DNA of 64,000 nt from Hyperoplus lanceolatus. Lineage: Eukaryota > Chordata > Actinopteri > Uranoscopiformes > Ammodytidae. The notes below the pieces were generated by a model, which saw nothing but the letters and a program-made list of their open reading frames with translations, was not told the origin of the DNA and made no database searches. The position numbers were made by a program, and so were the translations under genes. Of the stretch, positions 40,329 to 52,872 are shown in pieces (within the stretch, counting starts at the first letter, position 1; every line of letters starts with the position of its first letter). The DNA lies in NCBI GenBank assembly GCA_026929865.2, contig CM049395.1:30126001-30190000 (forward strand), in the 5' to 3' direction.

Positions 40329-41270
40329 CATTTATTCATTGTGAGATGAAGAGTATGCTCGTTTATTTTCTTTCTCTCTTTCTTTCCTCTTGCTTTTATT
40401 CACAAATATACACACAGGCATGCACACACAGACAGTATTTTCTCATTGAAAAGCAGCGGACCATCTGTGTCCTTGTGTGCTCTGTTTTTTCCCCTGCTCT
40501 CTTTCTGAAGACAGAAAAGAAAGAGAGGCTTACTGGCATCATAGCAGAATATTGGAGTTGGAGGGATGTGTAAAGCCATGGTCTCAGATACTGTATACAT
40601 GGATCACTGTTGAATGTTTCAAAGGATGCCGACAGAAATTCAGCTTAGTATCCACACATTTGAAACTTGCACAAATTAGCAGTTTGTTTTTCCTACTACA
40701 GTAGTTGCGACAATCACCCGTTTAAAATAAAATTGTGGACTACAACTGGGTCCCTCACATACTTTATCTCACATACCTGATTCTTTCGCTGCTCAGTCGG
40801 GTTTACAGAAAGTCTCATAAATAATCTTTCCTCTGTACACTCAACTGCTCTCTTGCCATGTCTCCACGGGGAGGTCACTCCATTCCTCTCTGTTTGCCCA
40901 TGTCAATAGGAGGAATAGGAGGGCATAATGGCACTGAATAGTGGTGGTGACATGCTGCACGGATGAAAGATGGCAAAAGCTGCCACTTGGCTCGGATCAA
41001 TAGTTGTAATGTCCACACATAACTGCTTGACAGCGTGACTGCTTTCAACCGAAGCGACTGGCTTCTCCTGAAGCCCCAATGAATAGAAAGTAAAACCAAT
41101 ATGAACGGAATCATAGAAAGTTCCGAAAACCAATTTTCAACTTCATAAGAAGTCTGAACCTATTTAATCCTAGTCAGACAATTAATCTTCTCATAATAAT
41201 CCTCAATACATCCATCAAAAACAGTTATGATAATTGAGTGACCATTTTCACAGCGACACATTTTTTCATC
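40329..41270. other. Intronic DNA, nothing recognised
   Basis: No gene is recognised. Confidence 0.4.
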
Positions 41271-41272
41271 AT

Positions 41273-41880
41273 TTATTTAGCGAATGTAAAGTCCTTTAGC
41301 CAAGCAGTTGCCTCTTGCTCTGCTGTATGAAGGGTGAGGAGTCCTCCTTTAGGTTTTTGTAGAGGGCATGCTTCAATGATGTGATGCATTGTTTGCAGCT
41401 CTCCACAAGCACACTGTGGGGTTGGGCTGCTGCCCCATTTGTGAAGGCTGGCCAAGCAGGGGCCATGTCCAGTCCTGAATCTGTTCAATGTTGTCCACTG
41501 CTTCCTTGGGAGATTGGTGCCAGGGACCGGTAGGGTGGGGTCTGACACCAGATGTTGATTTGGGACGTCCTTGGACTCCCATTCCTTTTTCCAAACTGAT
41601 TGGATGGTGAGATCAGCTGGTGGTGGGTTCTTCCAAATTGGACGTCAATGGAAGTCGAGCATTGGGAGGATTAAAAATGTCCATGTGAATTGGAAGGTGA
41701 GGGGAGTCTTTAGACTTTTGGAGCATCCTTTGAGTAAGGACTACTCGCCGGATGTGTGGAGGAGCTATGTTGGCTAGGACGGGGAGCCAGGGGAGTGGTG
41801 TTCAGCGGATTGTTCCTGTGATGGTCCTCATTGTAGTGTTCAGTTGGGTGTCCAAATGGTGTGTGTGGGATGACCTGGAC
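41273..41880 (-). mobile_element. LINE 3' end fragment (reverse-transcriptase C-terminal tail)
   Basis: The minus frame 41548-41273 encodes LPRKQWTTLNRFRTGHGPCL, then HKWG, CACGELQTMHHIIEACPL and ends TAEQEATAWLKDFTFAK. The spaced Cys/His pattern (C.CG...QTM.HI...CPL) after an RTGHG block is typical of the C-terminus of jockey/I-like LINE polyproteins. Only the last 90 or so residues are open. Sequence up to about 41880 may be further, degraded coding. A 5'-truncated, dead copy. Confidence 0.75.
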
Positions 41881-42172
41881 CATTCATCATTAATTGAATA
41901 TCATTGTTTTTTTTCGCAGTCAAGGAGCCAATTATTTTGGCTCAGGGAGTAATTCACTATTTTTGCAACCTTATATAAGAGTATGAGCACCCTTGCTGTT
42001 CCTAAAGTGTGGGGGGGCATCTCTAACTCTCTGTTTACACATAGAGAACACAGATGTCACACTAACAGAATGGAGCTCTTACTGCATTCATACTACGAAA
42101 TAATTTTCCCTACTATTTTATTCAAAATTACCCCCAAAAAAGTTGTTTAACTGCATCTGTGTATACTCAATA

Positions 42173-42208
<36 letters not shown>

Positions 42209-44515
42209 TTGGGTATCTGTGTGTCTGTGTGGTAAAAGTAACTTTCTTTGACCTCTATTGTACTGCTTGCATACCTCAGTTTGTGAGTTTGTGAACCACA
42301 AAACAGGCTCTTGTGAAATTTTAACTGGAAACGCTGGATCCGTGGGATCCGTCAAGATGATTTAACCACCTGTGAAAACAATGTTATACATACAGTACAT
42401 ACTAAAAAACTTATTCCACTTAATTTCAGTATTGCCATAATGGGCCAGACTGTATAATTTACCTCAATTATATGGTTGTTGTGTAGTCACAGCCTTTCCA
42501 GCTTTACTAGGGACGGATAATGAAGTTGCGAGATTTATTTAGTACAAAGGCTGTAATAACAGCTGTATGCAATGCTATTGTTCTACTACCTTCCAGTTTG
42601 ACACTCGGGCCAATGTGCTGCATGGCTGGTGATCAATCATGATATATCATACTAATTAAGATGTCCTTATTAAAGAGCTCATGAAAGATGGATTAGATGG
42701 GATTTACATGTTGAAGTGGCCACGTCTCAACAGCTTTTTCATTGTAGCCTTCAGACATGAATTGTTCATACAAAAGAGCATGTGTTTTTTACTCATTTCA
42801 AATCAAAGAGCAGTTTGGTAGCGTGGTTTGTTTAAAGGTATTGTAGATCCGGTGCTTTATAATTAAATGACAGAAACATTTGAAAGAAACACACACCCTC
42901 CAGCATGTCACCGTAAAAATATGAGCTCTAACCTAAATAATACAACTAAAGGGAAACTACCTTTCAAATGAATTAACATGAAGAACAGATACTAGACAAA
43001 AATAAGGCCATTCAGTGCAAATGTTTTTAACCATTCAGTTGTGACATTTTTTAAATATGTTTTTGCTAAAGGATGACATTTGATGATTTGGAACAGGAAT
43101 GAGACTCAGACACAGCTTTCTTTGTATTGCAGTTGATCATGTTTTTTTGTTTGTTTGCAGGGCGTAGTAACACCCTTTAAAAATCACTATCAACTCTTTC
43201 AAAGTGCTCATTGAACATGCTTTAACTCAGGCATTTCAGGTTTCTCATCTCCTAAGAAACCATTGAACAGAGCTGTGTCCTGGAGTGGCCTGGGAATGCT
43301 CAGAGACCTTTTTTTTGTTCCAATTGGAGGTAATTCTGTCCTCCGCCTACACCCTCTGTTGTTGCTAGGTGATGTAACATTAACCCCTTCCCCTGTGGTG
43401 AGGGGGTTAAGAGGCTGCAGAGGTAACCTTTAGACAAATGACATGAATGCAGCTTTTGTCTTTGCCTTCTGGTTTTAATAATAGGTATTATATTTACTGA
43501 GGATGTATGATAAATGACAATGGAGAAATTACAAGGGACGTGTAGAAATATATTCACACAATTATCATGTTTTTAGCTGGACTTAGGTCTCAGGTCTATA
43601 TATGAACTGAAAAGCAAGATGCAGGCAAAGTTAAAAGGCAACAGTAAAGTCACATTTTCTAAATCAAAGCATCAGAAAACTTTAGTTCCACAATTAGGAC
43701 ATGTCCAGTGAGATTCTTAAGTACTGTTGTAATATACATTATTGTAAATATTTGATGTTAATTAGGTTATACATAAATAATATAGAGCCTATTGTTTGTG
43801 CGCTTCTTGGGGAACCCTGTTCACTCAATCTGATTCCTTCTCTGTTTCCAATGCACTTCTCAGAATATGTTAAACCAACAGCTTTATTGGATAAGTTGAA
43901 CTATGTGTTTTTGTCTCAGTATTTCCTCTAGTAATGAAATAGATGTTGACCTTGCTCTGTGTGCCTCTTATTCACAAAACCCGGTCCATTTAAGATTTCA
44001 TCAAAATGTCGACCTTTTGAAATTGACTCTGGTCGTTTAAAAATCTCAGATTCAAGTCATTTTTATCAAAATATATTGATATGACTTGTCTGCTTGTAAT
44101 ACTACCAAATAGCAACAAGGTAGTGCTCAGTGCGTAAAGTGTCTGTAACAGGATTGTTTTGTTTAACAATGTGTTTGAGCATCTTTATACTGTAATCTGC
44201 AGGAGATATTTTTCTCTGCAAGAATGATGCACTACAGGATCATATACCGGGGGCACATATAGCACATGCTCATCTTTTAAATAGACAGACACACAGACAT
44301 ATCTGGGTCAGTTAGCTGTACATATTATCTCCCTGTTGTCATACAAACAGATGAATGAGATATTGGCCCGGCAAGTGCAATTCATCATTTCCCTTTTCAC
44401 AAGGTTTTCCTCATGGTATGTGTGTGTAATAGGAGAAAAGATATGCATCAATCATGTGCCCCTTGAGGCTGTTTGTCACTTTTGACATCCGTTTTGTGAT
44501 TAGTAATTCTGACAA

Positions 44516-44518
<3 letters not shown>
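41881..44518. other. Intronic DNA with one short AC repeat
   Basis: No gene is recognised in 2.6 kb. An (AC)15 run lies at 42174-42203. The minus frame at 43557-43300 looks like chance. Confidence 0.45.

Positions 44519-44607
<89 letters not shown>
44519..44607. repeat. (CA)n microsatellite
   Basis: 89 bp of pure CA. Confidence 0.96.
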
Positions 44608-44609
<2 letters not shown>

Positions 44610-46600
44610 TACGCACATGTACACAGATGGCATCAATCTAAGTCAAATTGGCTTCACTGTCATTTCAGTGTTACAAAGAACAAGTAGGACAACAGAGAAC
44701 GAGAAAACTCCTCACTTGTCTGTCATATTTGGCCTTTCACTTATACTTATTCTCCTTTACAGAAAGCAAATGTAATAAATCCTCCTTTCTTCTTCAAACT
44801 TGTTTCTCATAGAGTGTAAATGGCACCCCTGTTTCACATAAATTGAATATGTTCAGTTGTCAGTATACGGACATAGACAAATACATAATGTACAAAAAGT
44901 AGGCTGATTCCGTATATATTTGTAGTAGTATAAAGACCTTCATAGTATCTTGAGCAAATATTCTTGATTCAGTTTCACATTAATAGTAAGGGTTTAAATG
45001 AAGCTTACACATCTGAATGTACATTTGTAAGTCTTGTGTCCAAGATAACTGTTGCAGAAAAGAAATAACTGAAATTCTGTTTCAGTGACAAGTCACAGAT
45101 GTCAGCAGCAGTATGCTTAACAATTTTGGGAAAATATCTAATTGCCATTTTGTGAGGTAGTGCATTATGGTGTTTGTGACCTCACAGTGCCTTTGTGAGA
45201 CATTTTCATACGAAGTGGCAGTGACAAATGACTCTGTAATAGCAGCTTGTTTAATAGACTGGTCCAGAGCATTACTTCTATCACTTGACTTGTTTGCCGT
45301 ACACTCACTGTGTTGCTTTTTCAAATGCTGATGAGGTTTTTGGTGTTGCAGCAAGACGTGGCGACTGTTCAATGACAGGCCTTGCCCTATACTTTCATTT
45401 GTTGTCAAACATTGCTACTGGCTCAGTGGAAGCCATTTTTCAACAACATGAATGTCACATATTCCCTCTGTTAATGTTTCGGCATATACACCCTTCTGAT
45501 TGGTGAGTATAACTGTCACATAAGGAGGACAGCATCAATATGTAAAAGATCGACACAACCGTTTGAACCCTGCGTCAGATGCACTGCACAGACAGAGTAC
45601 ATCCTAAATTGCATTCTGCTAACCGCATTATTAAACTCAAGATTCAGCCCCAGCGAACAATGAAATATACTATAAAGCTAGAATTCAAGTAGTTTACATT
45701 TGTGTTTGTGGTGTGAGATGTAGCATACTCTAGAAAGGTAAACTGTCTGATTGGTGCCTGTTTCTTTAATGGTAATAGGAACACTTGGGAATTGTTGTCA
45801 ATGTTCGATAAAGACTGTTCTTACTTGTAGGGAATATGTTCTTCACAGGTTTCTGTAATATTAAGGATAATTCCCAGTTTTGAAGCTTGATGTCAAGCAT
45901 CTACCTTGACTGAAGTTACAGTCCAGATACATTGAAATTGAATAAAAAAGCTCTAGGCTGGTATGAGGGGATCGAGGAGTCTTATTCTGTCATGTGCAAT
46001 TAAGTAGAAGTTTCAAAGCAGACTTCTTATTTTTTAGTGTGCTCTCTGGCAAAGCAGTACAGCTAACAGCAGCTGTCTTCAGGTTATTTAAATGTCAGGA
46101 GTTTATTCGGTGTGTGAAGAGGATGACAAAACAACTGACCCAGTCATGGTGTGATTCTGCACCTTAGGGTTATAACATTTGAAAACGCTCACTTTGTCAG
46201 ATTTGTTCCCAGTCTTAGAGAAACACTGTACTCTCACTCTATATTTTCAGTATGTCTGCCTCAGTGAAAGGGATAACCTTTTCCGACAGGCTAATTTACG
46301 CTGTGTGTTAAATAACACAATTCTCTAGTACACCGCCGCTGTTGCTAATGTGACAGTAGCTGTTTAAGCCTCTTAACATTAATTGTATAGCACCTTGTTA
46401 AAGGAATTCTTTTATCAAAAAAACCCAAGTGTTTTCAATAAAGAGAATCTGAGTCAGGCATCTCCAAAGCAGGTGAAGTTTTTGCTTGCAAACAGCTACA
46501 AGGGAATCAACATACGTCACAAGTGTGGCATCATGATTGAGACAACGAACTGAACACAGTACAGGATTATATGCAGTAAAGAAGGTGTGTGTGAAAACAC
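44608..46600. other. Intronic DNA, nothing recognised
   Basis: No gene or repeat is recognised. The frame at 45408-45082 (minus) looks like chance. Confidence 0.45.
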
Positions 46601-46642
46601 AGGTTTGTGTGGTCATTGAGTTTCTTGCAAGATGAGTTTTAA

Positions 46643-47434
46643 TTGCGCAGAGGTTCTTATCTGAGAACGGAATGTGGGAGTCTATCTACCCCTTTCTGCA
46701 AGGACATTCACAGTACCTCGCTTGTGAGGTCAAACAAAGTTCATAGCAAGACAGTATGTAATGTGTTACCATCATCAAAATGTTATAATATATATAATGA
46801 AATTCAAAGGGTCAAGCAACACAAAGTCCTAGGGGTAATAATTGACGATAAATTAAGCTGGAAACCACAAGTTAGCCGTCTCAGGGGCAAAATAGCCAGG
46901 AGTATTTCTATACTTTGGAAAGCACAACATTGTTTCAATCAAAAGGCCTTACTTGTATTATACTGGAGTTTAGTTTCCCCACATCTGCATTACTGTGCTG
47001 AAATATGGGGAAACACTTACAAAGGTACATTGCACCCGTTGGAGATTCTTCAAAAGAAAGCAATACGAATTATTTACCAAGCCAATTACAGGGCACACAC
47101 TAATAACTTTTTTATTGAAGGTAGAATTCTCAAATTACGTGATGTGGTAAATTACCACACAGTACAAATTATTTACAAGGCTTCAAAAAAAAGCCTTCCT
47201 AACAGTTTACAAGTAATGTTTGAAGACAGAGAAGTTTTGCATGATTTAAGAAGAAAAGATCAATTCAATGAGAAAAATATACGGACCACACTTAAATCCT
47301 TTTCGATTTCTGTAAAGGGTATTAAGCTGTGGAATGGACATGATGAAGTTGTCACAGGGAGTTGCAGTTTGCGCAATTTCAAAGCAAATTATGTTTCAAA
47401 AATTATTGAAAATTACAGACTAATAACCTGAGCA
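46643..47434 (+). mobile_element. LINE reverse-transcriptase C-terminal fragment
   Basis: One open frame of 262 codons. From about residue 58 it matches the thumb and C-terminal part of a fish LINE polyprotein (CR1/L2/jockey-like): KVLGVIIDDKLSWKPQV, ISILWKAQHCFNQKALLVLY, SLVSPHLHYCAEIWGNTYKG, LEILQKKAIRIIYQANYRAH and KSFSISVKGIKLWNG. The catalytic palm with the YADD box is missing, so this is a truncated copy. The frame is unusually well kept, suggesting moderate age. The first 50 or so residues look like unrelated or diverged sequence. The clade is not certain. Confidence 0.85.
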
Positions 47435-47694
47435 CAATGTCAATGTCACTTACATAACAATATTGTAAAGAATAATACAGGCCAGCAGACAGACTTGTTT
47501 TTGAATACTTTTGCTGAAGTGTTTAGACTACCAGTTAAGAAATGGAACAGGCCAAATACAAGGCCACTTCACACTTTATACACTTGGCCACGAAAAAACT
47601 GAACTGTGCTGAACTGATCTTAAAAGCTGAAGCAATTAGATTAAAATTGACTATGTATTGGACTGCAGATTCTTAAAAAAATTAAACCTTTGCT

Positions 47695-47755
47695 CCGAAC
47701 GTTTTGCGCCCCACCCGTGAGGCCCCTCGACGCGGAGCCCCGGCCCCCTGCCCCT

Positions 47756-47786
<31 letters not shown>

Positions 47787-48275
47787 GTGTTTTTGGTTTT
47801 TGTTGTTTTTTTTTTTTTTTTTAAGTGATAGTTTTATTAGGTATTTTTTCGGAGTGTTTAGTAAATTTTTTTATGTTATAAAATTTTTTTTTATGTATTT
47901 TTTGTTGTTGTTGGTTAGTGTGGTTAAAAAAATGTTAGGGGGGGGGGGTTTTCTTTGTATATTTGAATGCATATATAGGGAAAACAAAAATATATGTATA
48001 TAGTATTGGAGTTATATATCCTGGAGGTGTTTTATATAGAAAATTAATTTTTTGTTTTATTTTTATTTTCTGTAACAGTAACTGTGTATCTGAATCCGAA
48101 TTTGATGAAAATGGGGGCGGGACCTGATAAGCCTTGGGCTTCTTCCGTCTCCCTTCGGACAACACAAAGTATGATGTATGAATATTTGCAAGAGAAAATT
48201 GTGTATTGTGTGGAATTGTCCGAAAGAATAATAATAATAAAAAAATAAAAAAAATAAACAAAGTTTCGCTGACAC
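47695..48275 (+). repeat. GC-rich block, G30 homopolymer, T-rich low complexity and LINE-like tail
   Basis: A CCCC/GGCCCC-rich stretch (47705-47755) leads into 30 consecutive G (47756-47785), then about 260 bp of T/G-rich low-complexity sequence. From about 48105, GGGGGCGGGACCTGATAAGC, then TTCTTCCGTCTCCCTTCGGA and an A-rich AATAATAATAAAAAAATAAA end look like a fish LINE 3' tail, possibly that of the fragment at 46643-47434. The frames here are artefacts. Confidence 0.5.
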
Positions 48276-48617
48276 ACCTATAGAGGTGAGTCATACACAG
48301 GAATTTCTCATCACAAGAAAGGGGCCCTCAGATCGTAGGTTGTCATGAGTCTGTTTAATATTCTGTAGTGGAGGGCGGTCTGGTCTCGGTGTGAAACTGA
48401 ATTTAATAATAACATTTGGTAAATATTCTATGATAGAAAAAAAGAATATGGGTATCTGCCTTGTCACAAACACACACAGAAGCGCACACGTGTAACTATT
48501 TAGTACTGATTCTTTCTTGTTGTAAAATGACAATAGAAGTTTCCAAACACAATGCAGTATGTTGAATATAGAGTCCTCTACTCTAATGACCCACAGTACT
48601 AATATCATGTGTTGGCC
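48276..48617. other. Intronic DNA, nothing recognised
   Basis: No gene or repeat is recognised. Confidence 0.35.
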
Positions 48618-48621
48618 TTAA

Positions 48622-48926
48622 AGGTCTACTTCACCGGTTGTAATATGAAGGTATATTGAACTCGGAGATCCTATTTAGTATGAATGTGCAAAAAAAATTA
48701 AATCGGATCATTTTAGCCTGAGAAAAGGCAGAAAGAGTGTTTAATGGTCTCACTGTCTTCCATACAGTTTCCTTCTTGTGACATCACAGTAAGGGTTTGG
48801 ATTAACAGGACAGCTGGGCAAAGGGAAGACTAAGGGAAGACTGAGGGAAGAAAAACCTCATTCATTATATTATAATAGTTATTTTATAATGATAGAACGC
48901 TGGTTCTGTATGGGTGAAGTATTCCT
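48622..48926. mobile_element. TTAA-flanked MITE (305 bp)
   Basis: TTAA at 48618-48621 and 48927-48930 flanks inverted ends: AGGTCTACTTCACCGG on the left, and AGGAATACTTCACCC as the complement of the right. TTAA duplication with AGG-A-TACTTCACC ends matches a common fish MITE style (piggyBac/Kolobok-like). It is non-coding. Confidence 0.7.
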
Positions 48927-49805
48927 TTAAGTTACAGGTGTTCCAGATACTCCTAACCTGTTTCTATTATGGACAGGGCTGTACAGTGCGACAGTTTTGA
49001 TCGCATTTGCTACTGAAATTGATCACGTGCGATGATGAATACAAGTCCATTTGCACCAGTGCTAATGAGGAGATGCTGTCTCTTTGAAACACAGAGGAGC
49101 GCTGCACAACACTGCTTAGAGGGCTCTACATTAACACTCCAAATGGGGGTGAATGTAGTCTTAGGCAAGTAAGTTATTGAGTTCACCCTTCACTTTGGCT
49201 GGTGAAAGATATGTGTTCTCGGGGATCTGTGCTCGTGCATCGATTCTAGATATTAAAACTTCACCAACGGTAATAACCGGAAGTAGACAGTACATTACCG
49301 CAGTTAAGTTAGCGCGTGCAAACAGAACATTTCCTGTGCGCCTTCACGTTAAAAGCCTGTTACTAGACTTGAGTTGACTTTTATTTTGAAGCCGGTAAAA
49401 ACAGGAAGTTAGCGCTTCACAGCCCTGCAGTGGTCTAGCTAGAAAGGCAACTCATTCAGCTGCAGAGAGTAGTCAACAGTAGTCTAAAAACAAAGTTTGA
49501 AATAAGCAGCCACTGAAGAACAACTCCCAACACATTCACAACAACCATTTAATTTATCATATTGTACCAATATGTATACTTATTTATTTAATAGGCTATG
49601 TTAAAGTTTGGTTTTAATTAACAGAAGGACATTTTCTTAAAATGTTAATTATTATTAATATAATAATTATATGTGTATACAAAAATATATAGATATAGAT
49701 ATTATTTTTATGGGGAGAAATAATTCTGAATCAGCAAAAAATTGCAATTGGCAGGTTAGATTATTTTGTCTAAATTGCTATCAGTGCACCCCTATCAATT
49801 TTTCT

Positions 49806-49818
49806 ATAATTATTACTG
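49806..49818. repeat. Target-site duplication, 5' side of Rex3 copy 2
   Basis: ATAATTATTACTG, exactly repeated at 52860-52872. Confidence 0.88.
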
Positions 49819-52800
49819 AACCGATGGGCCCACCACTCGTCGGAGGAACCACTGGGGTCGGGTGCGTTGCCTACAGGGTGGCAGTGAAGGGCGGGGACCA
49901 CGACGGACCAGACCCGGGCGGCAGAGGCTGGCTTTGGGGACGTGGAACGTCACCTCGCTGTGGGGGAAGGAGCCGGAACTGGTGCGGGAGGTGGAGCGCT
50001 ACCAATTAGATCTGGTGGGGCTTACCTCCACGCACAGTCTTGGCTCTGGAACCGTACTTCTGGACAGGGGTTGGACTCTATTCTTCTCTGGAGTTGCCCA
50101 AGGTGTGAGGCGCCGGGCCGGTGTGGGGATACTCACGAGCCCCCGGCTGGGCGCTACTACGTTGGAGTTTACCCCGGTGGACGAGAGGGTCGCCTCCCTA
50201 CGCCTCCGGGTTGTGGGGGGGAAGACTCTGACTGTTGTTTGTGCGTATGCACCAAACAGCAGTTCGGAGTATTCGGCCTTCTTGGAGACCCTGAACGGAG
50301 TCCTGCATGGGGCTCCGGTAGGGGACTCCATAGTTCTGCTGGGAGACTTTAACGCGCACGTGGGCAATGATGGAGACACCTGGAAAGGCGTGATTGGGAG
50401 GAACGGCCTCCCTGATCTGAACCCGAGTGGTCGTTTGTTGTTAGACTTCTGTGCTGGCCATGGTTTGTCTATAACAAACACCATGTTCGAACATAAGGAT
50501 GCTCATAAGTGTACATGGTACCAGAGCGCCCTAGGCCGAAGGTCGATGATCGATTTCGTGATCGTATCATCTGATCTGAGGCCGCATGTTTCGGACACTC
50601 GGGTGAAGAGAGGGGCGGAGCTGTCAACTGATCACCATCTGGTTGTGAGTTGGGTCAAAGGGTGGGGGAAGACTCTGGACAGACCTGGTAAGCCCAAACG
50701 GGTAGTGCGGGTGAACTGGGAACGTCTAGCGGAGGCCCCTGTTCAAGAGATCTTTAATTCGCACCTCCTGCAGAGCTTTTCTAGCATCCCTGTGGAGGTT
50801 GGGGGCATTGAACCCAAGTGGTCGATGTTCAAAACTTCCATTGCTGAAGCCGCGGCGGGCAGCTGTGGTCTCAAGGTCTTAGGTGCCTCAAGGGGCGGTA
50901 ACCCTCGAACGCCGTGGTGGACCTCGGTGGTCAGGGAAGCCGTCCGACTGAAGAAGGAGTGCTTCCGGGATATGTTATCTCGGGGGACTCCTGAGGCAGT
51001 TGCAAGGTACCGACAGGCCCGAAGGGCTGCAGCTTCTGCCGTGTCAGAGGCAAAGCAGCGGGTGTGGGAGAAGTTTGGAGAAACCATGGAGAAGGACTTT
51101 CGGTCGGCACCAAAGTGTTTCTGGAAGACCGTCCGGCACCTCAGGAGGGGGAAGCGGGGAACCATCCAAGCTGTGCACAGTAAGGATGGGACGCTGTTGA
51201 CCTCAACTGAGGAGGTAGTCGGTCGGTGGAAAGAGCACTTTGAGGAACTCCTGAATCCGACTAACACGCCTTCTATGTTGGAGGCAGAGCTGGAGGCTGA
51301 TGGGGGATCATCGTCAATTTCCCTGGTGGAAGTCACTGAGGTAGTCAAACAACTCCACAGTGGCAAAGCCCCGGGGGTTGATGAGATCCGTCCAGAAATG
51401 CTGAAAGCAATGGGTGTGGAAGGGCTGTCCTGGATGACACGCCTCTTCAACATTGCGTGGAGGTCGGGTACAGTGCCGAAGGAGTGGCAGACCCGGGTGG
51501 TGGTTCCTATTTTTAAAAAGGGGGACCAGAGAGTGTGTTCCAACTACCGGGGTATCACACTTCTCAGCCTTCCCGGCAAAGTCTACTCCAAGGTGCTGGA
51601 AAGGAGGGTTCGGCTGATAGTCGAACCTCAGATTGAAGAGGAACAATGCGGATTCCGTCCTGGCCGTGGAACAACGGACCAGCTCTTCACTCTCGCAAGG
51701 ATCCTAGAGGGAGCTTGGGAGTTTGCTCATCCAGTCTACATGTGTTTTGTAGATCTGGAGAAGGCTTACGACCGGGTTCCCCGGGAGATACTGTGGGGGG
51801 TGCTGCGGGAGTATGGGGTGAGGGTGTCTCTTCTCAGGGCCATCCAATCTCTGTACGCTCAAAGCGAGAGCTGTGTACGGGTTCTCGGTAGTAAGTCAGA
51901 CTTGTTTCCGGTGGGGGTTGGCCTCCGCCAGGGCTGCGCTTTGTCACCAATCCTGTTTGTGATATTTATGGACAGGATATCAAGGCGTAGTCGTGGTGGG
52001 GAGGGGCTGCAGTTTGGTGGTCTGAAGATCTCATCTCTGCTGTTTGCGGATGATGTGGTTCTGATGGCATCATCGGCCTGTGACCTTCAGCTCTCATTGG
52101 ATCGGTTTGCAGCCGAGTGTGAAGCGGTTGGGATGAGGATCAGCACCTCTAAATCGGAGGCCATGGTGCTCAGCAGGAAACCGATGGATTGTCTATTACA
52201 GGTAGGGAATGAGTCCTTACCCCAAGTGAAGGAGTTCAAGTACCTCGGGGTCTTGTTTGCGAGTGAGGGAACAATGGAGCGTGAGATTGGCCGTAGAATC
52301 GGAGCAGCAGGGGCGGTTTTGCACTCGCTTTACCGCACTGTTGTGACGAAAAGAGAGCTGAGTCGTAAGGCAAAGCTTTCGATCTACCGGGCGATCTTTG
52401 TTCCTACCCTCACCTATGGTCATGAAGGCTGGGTAATGACCGAAAGAACGAGATCGCGGGTACAAGCGGCCGAAATGGGCTTTCTCAGGAGGGTGGCTGG
52501 CGTCTCCCTTAGAGATAGGGTGAGAAGCTCAGTCATTCGTGAGGAACTCGGGGCAGAGCCGCTACTCCTTTGCGTTGAAAGGAGCCAGTTGAGGTGGTTC
52601 GGGCATCTGGTAAGGATGCCCCCAGGGCGCCTCCCTAGGGAGGTGTTCCAGTAGCGTCCAGCTGGAAGGAGGCCTCGGGGAAGACCCAGGACTAGGTGGA
52701 GAGATTATATTTCCACGCTGGCCTGGGAACGCCTCGGGATCCCCCAGTCAGAGCTGGTTGAAGTGGCCCGGGAAAGAGAAGTTTGGGGTTCCCTGCTCAA

Positions 52801-52859
52801 GCTGCTGCCTCCGCGACCCGATTTCGGATGAGCGGTTGAAGATGATGATGATGATGATG
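49819..52859 (+). mobile_element. Rex3 (RTE-clade) LINE, apparently full length, copy 2
   Basis: A 3041-bp non-LTR retrotransposon with a 13-bp target duplication, a GGGCCCACCACTCGTCGG-like 5' start typical of this family, and an (ATG)n 3' tail (about 52841-52859). Two segments match what I recall of the standard Rex3 PCR primers: TGGCAGAC..GGGTGGTGGT at 51486-51505, and CAGGGCTGCGCTTTGTCACC at about 51931. It lies in the sense direction relative to shank2, within intron 1. Identity with copy 1 is very high along their shared 2.4 kb, so it inserted recently, after the hAT-like element around it was already old. Confidence 0.95.
49862..52831 (+). CDS. Rex3 endonuclease-reverse transcriptase polyprotein, one premature stop
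   Basis: The frame is open for 930 codons to a TAG at 52652-52654, then continues in the same frame for another 58 codons to TGA at 52829-52831 (ending LLPPRPDFG). The other copy has GAG (Glu) where this one has TAG, so a single G-to-T change accounts for the break. Domains: an APE-type endonuclease at about 23-265 with GTWNV (Asn29), GDFNAH (161-166) and STDHH (255-259); then a linker rich in Arg/Lys; then reverse transcriptase with [49 protein letters not shown] and FADD (728-731); then the C-terminal [15 protein letters not shown] block. The lost tail is highly conserved in the family, so activity is doubtful. The exact start codon is uncertain, and family members may start further upstream. 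The antisense frames across it are shadows. Confidence 0.93.
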
Positions 52860-52872
52860 ATAATTATTACTG
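52860..52872. repeat. Target-site duplication, 3' side of Rex3 copy 2
   Basis: Exact partner of 49806-49818, directly after the ATG-repeat tail. Confidence 0.88.
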
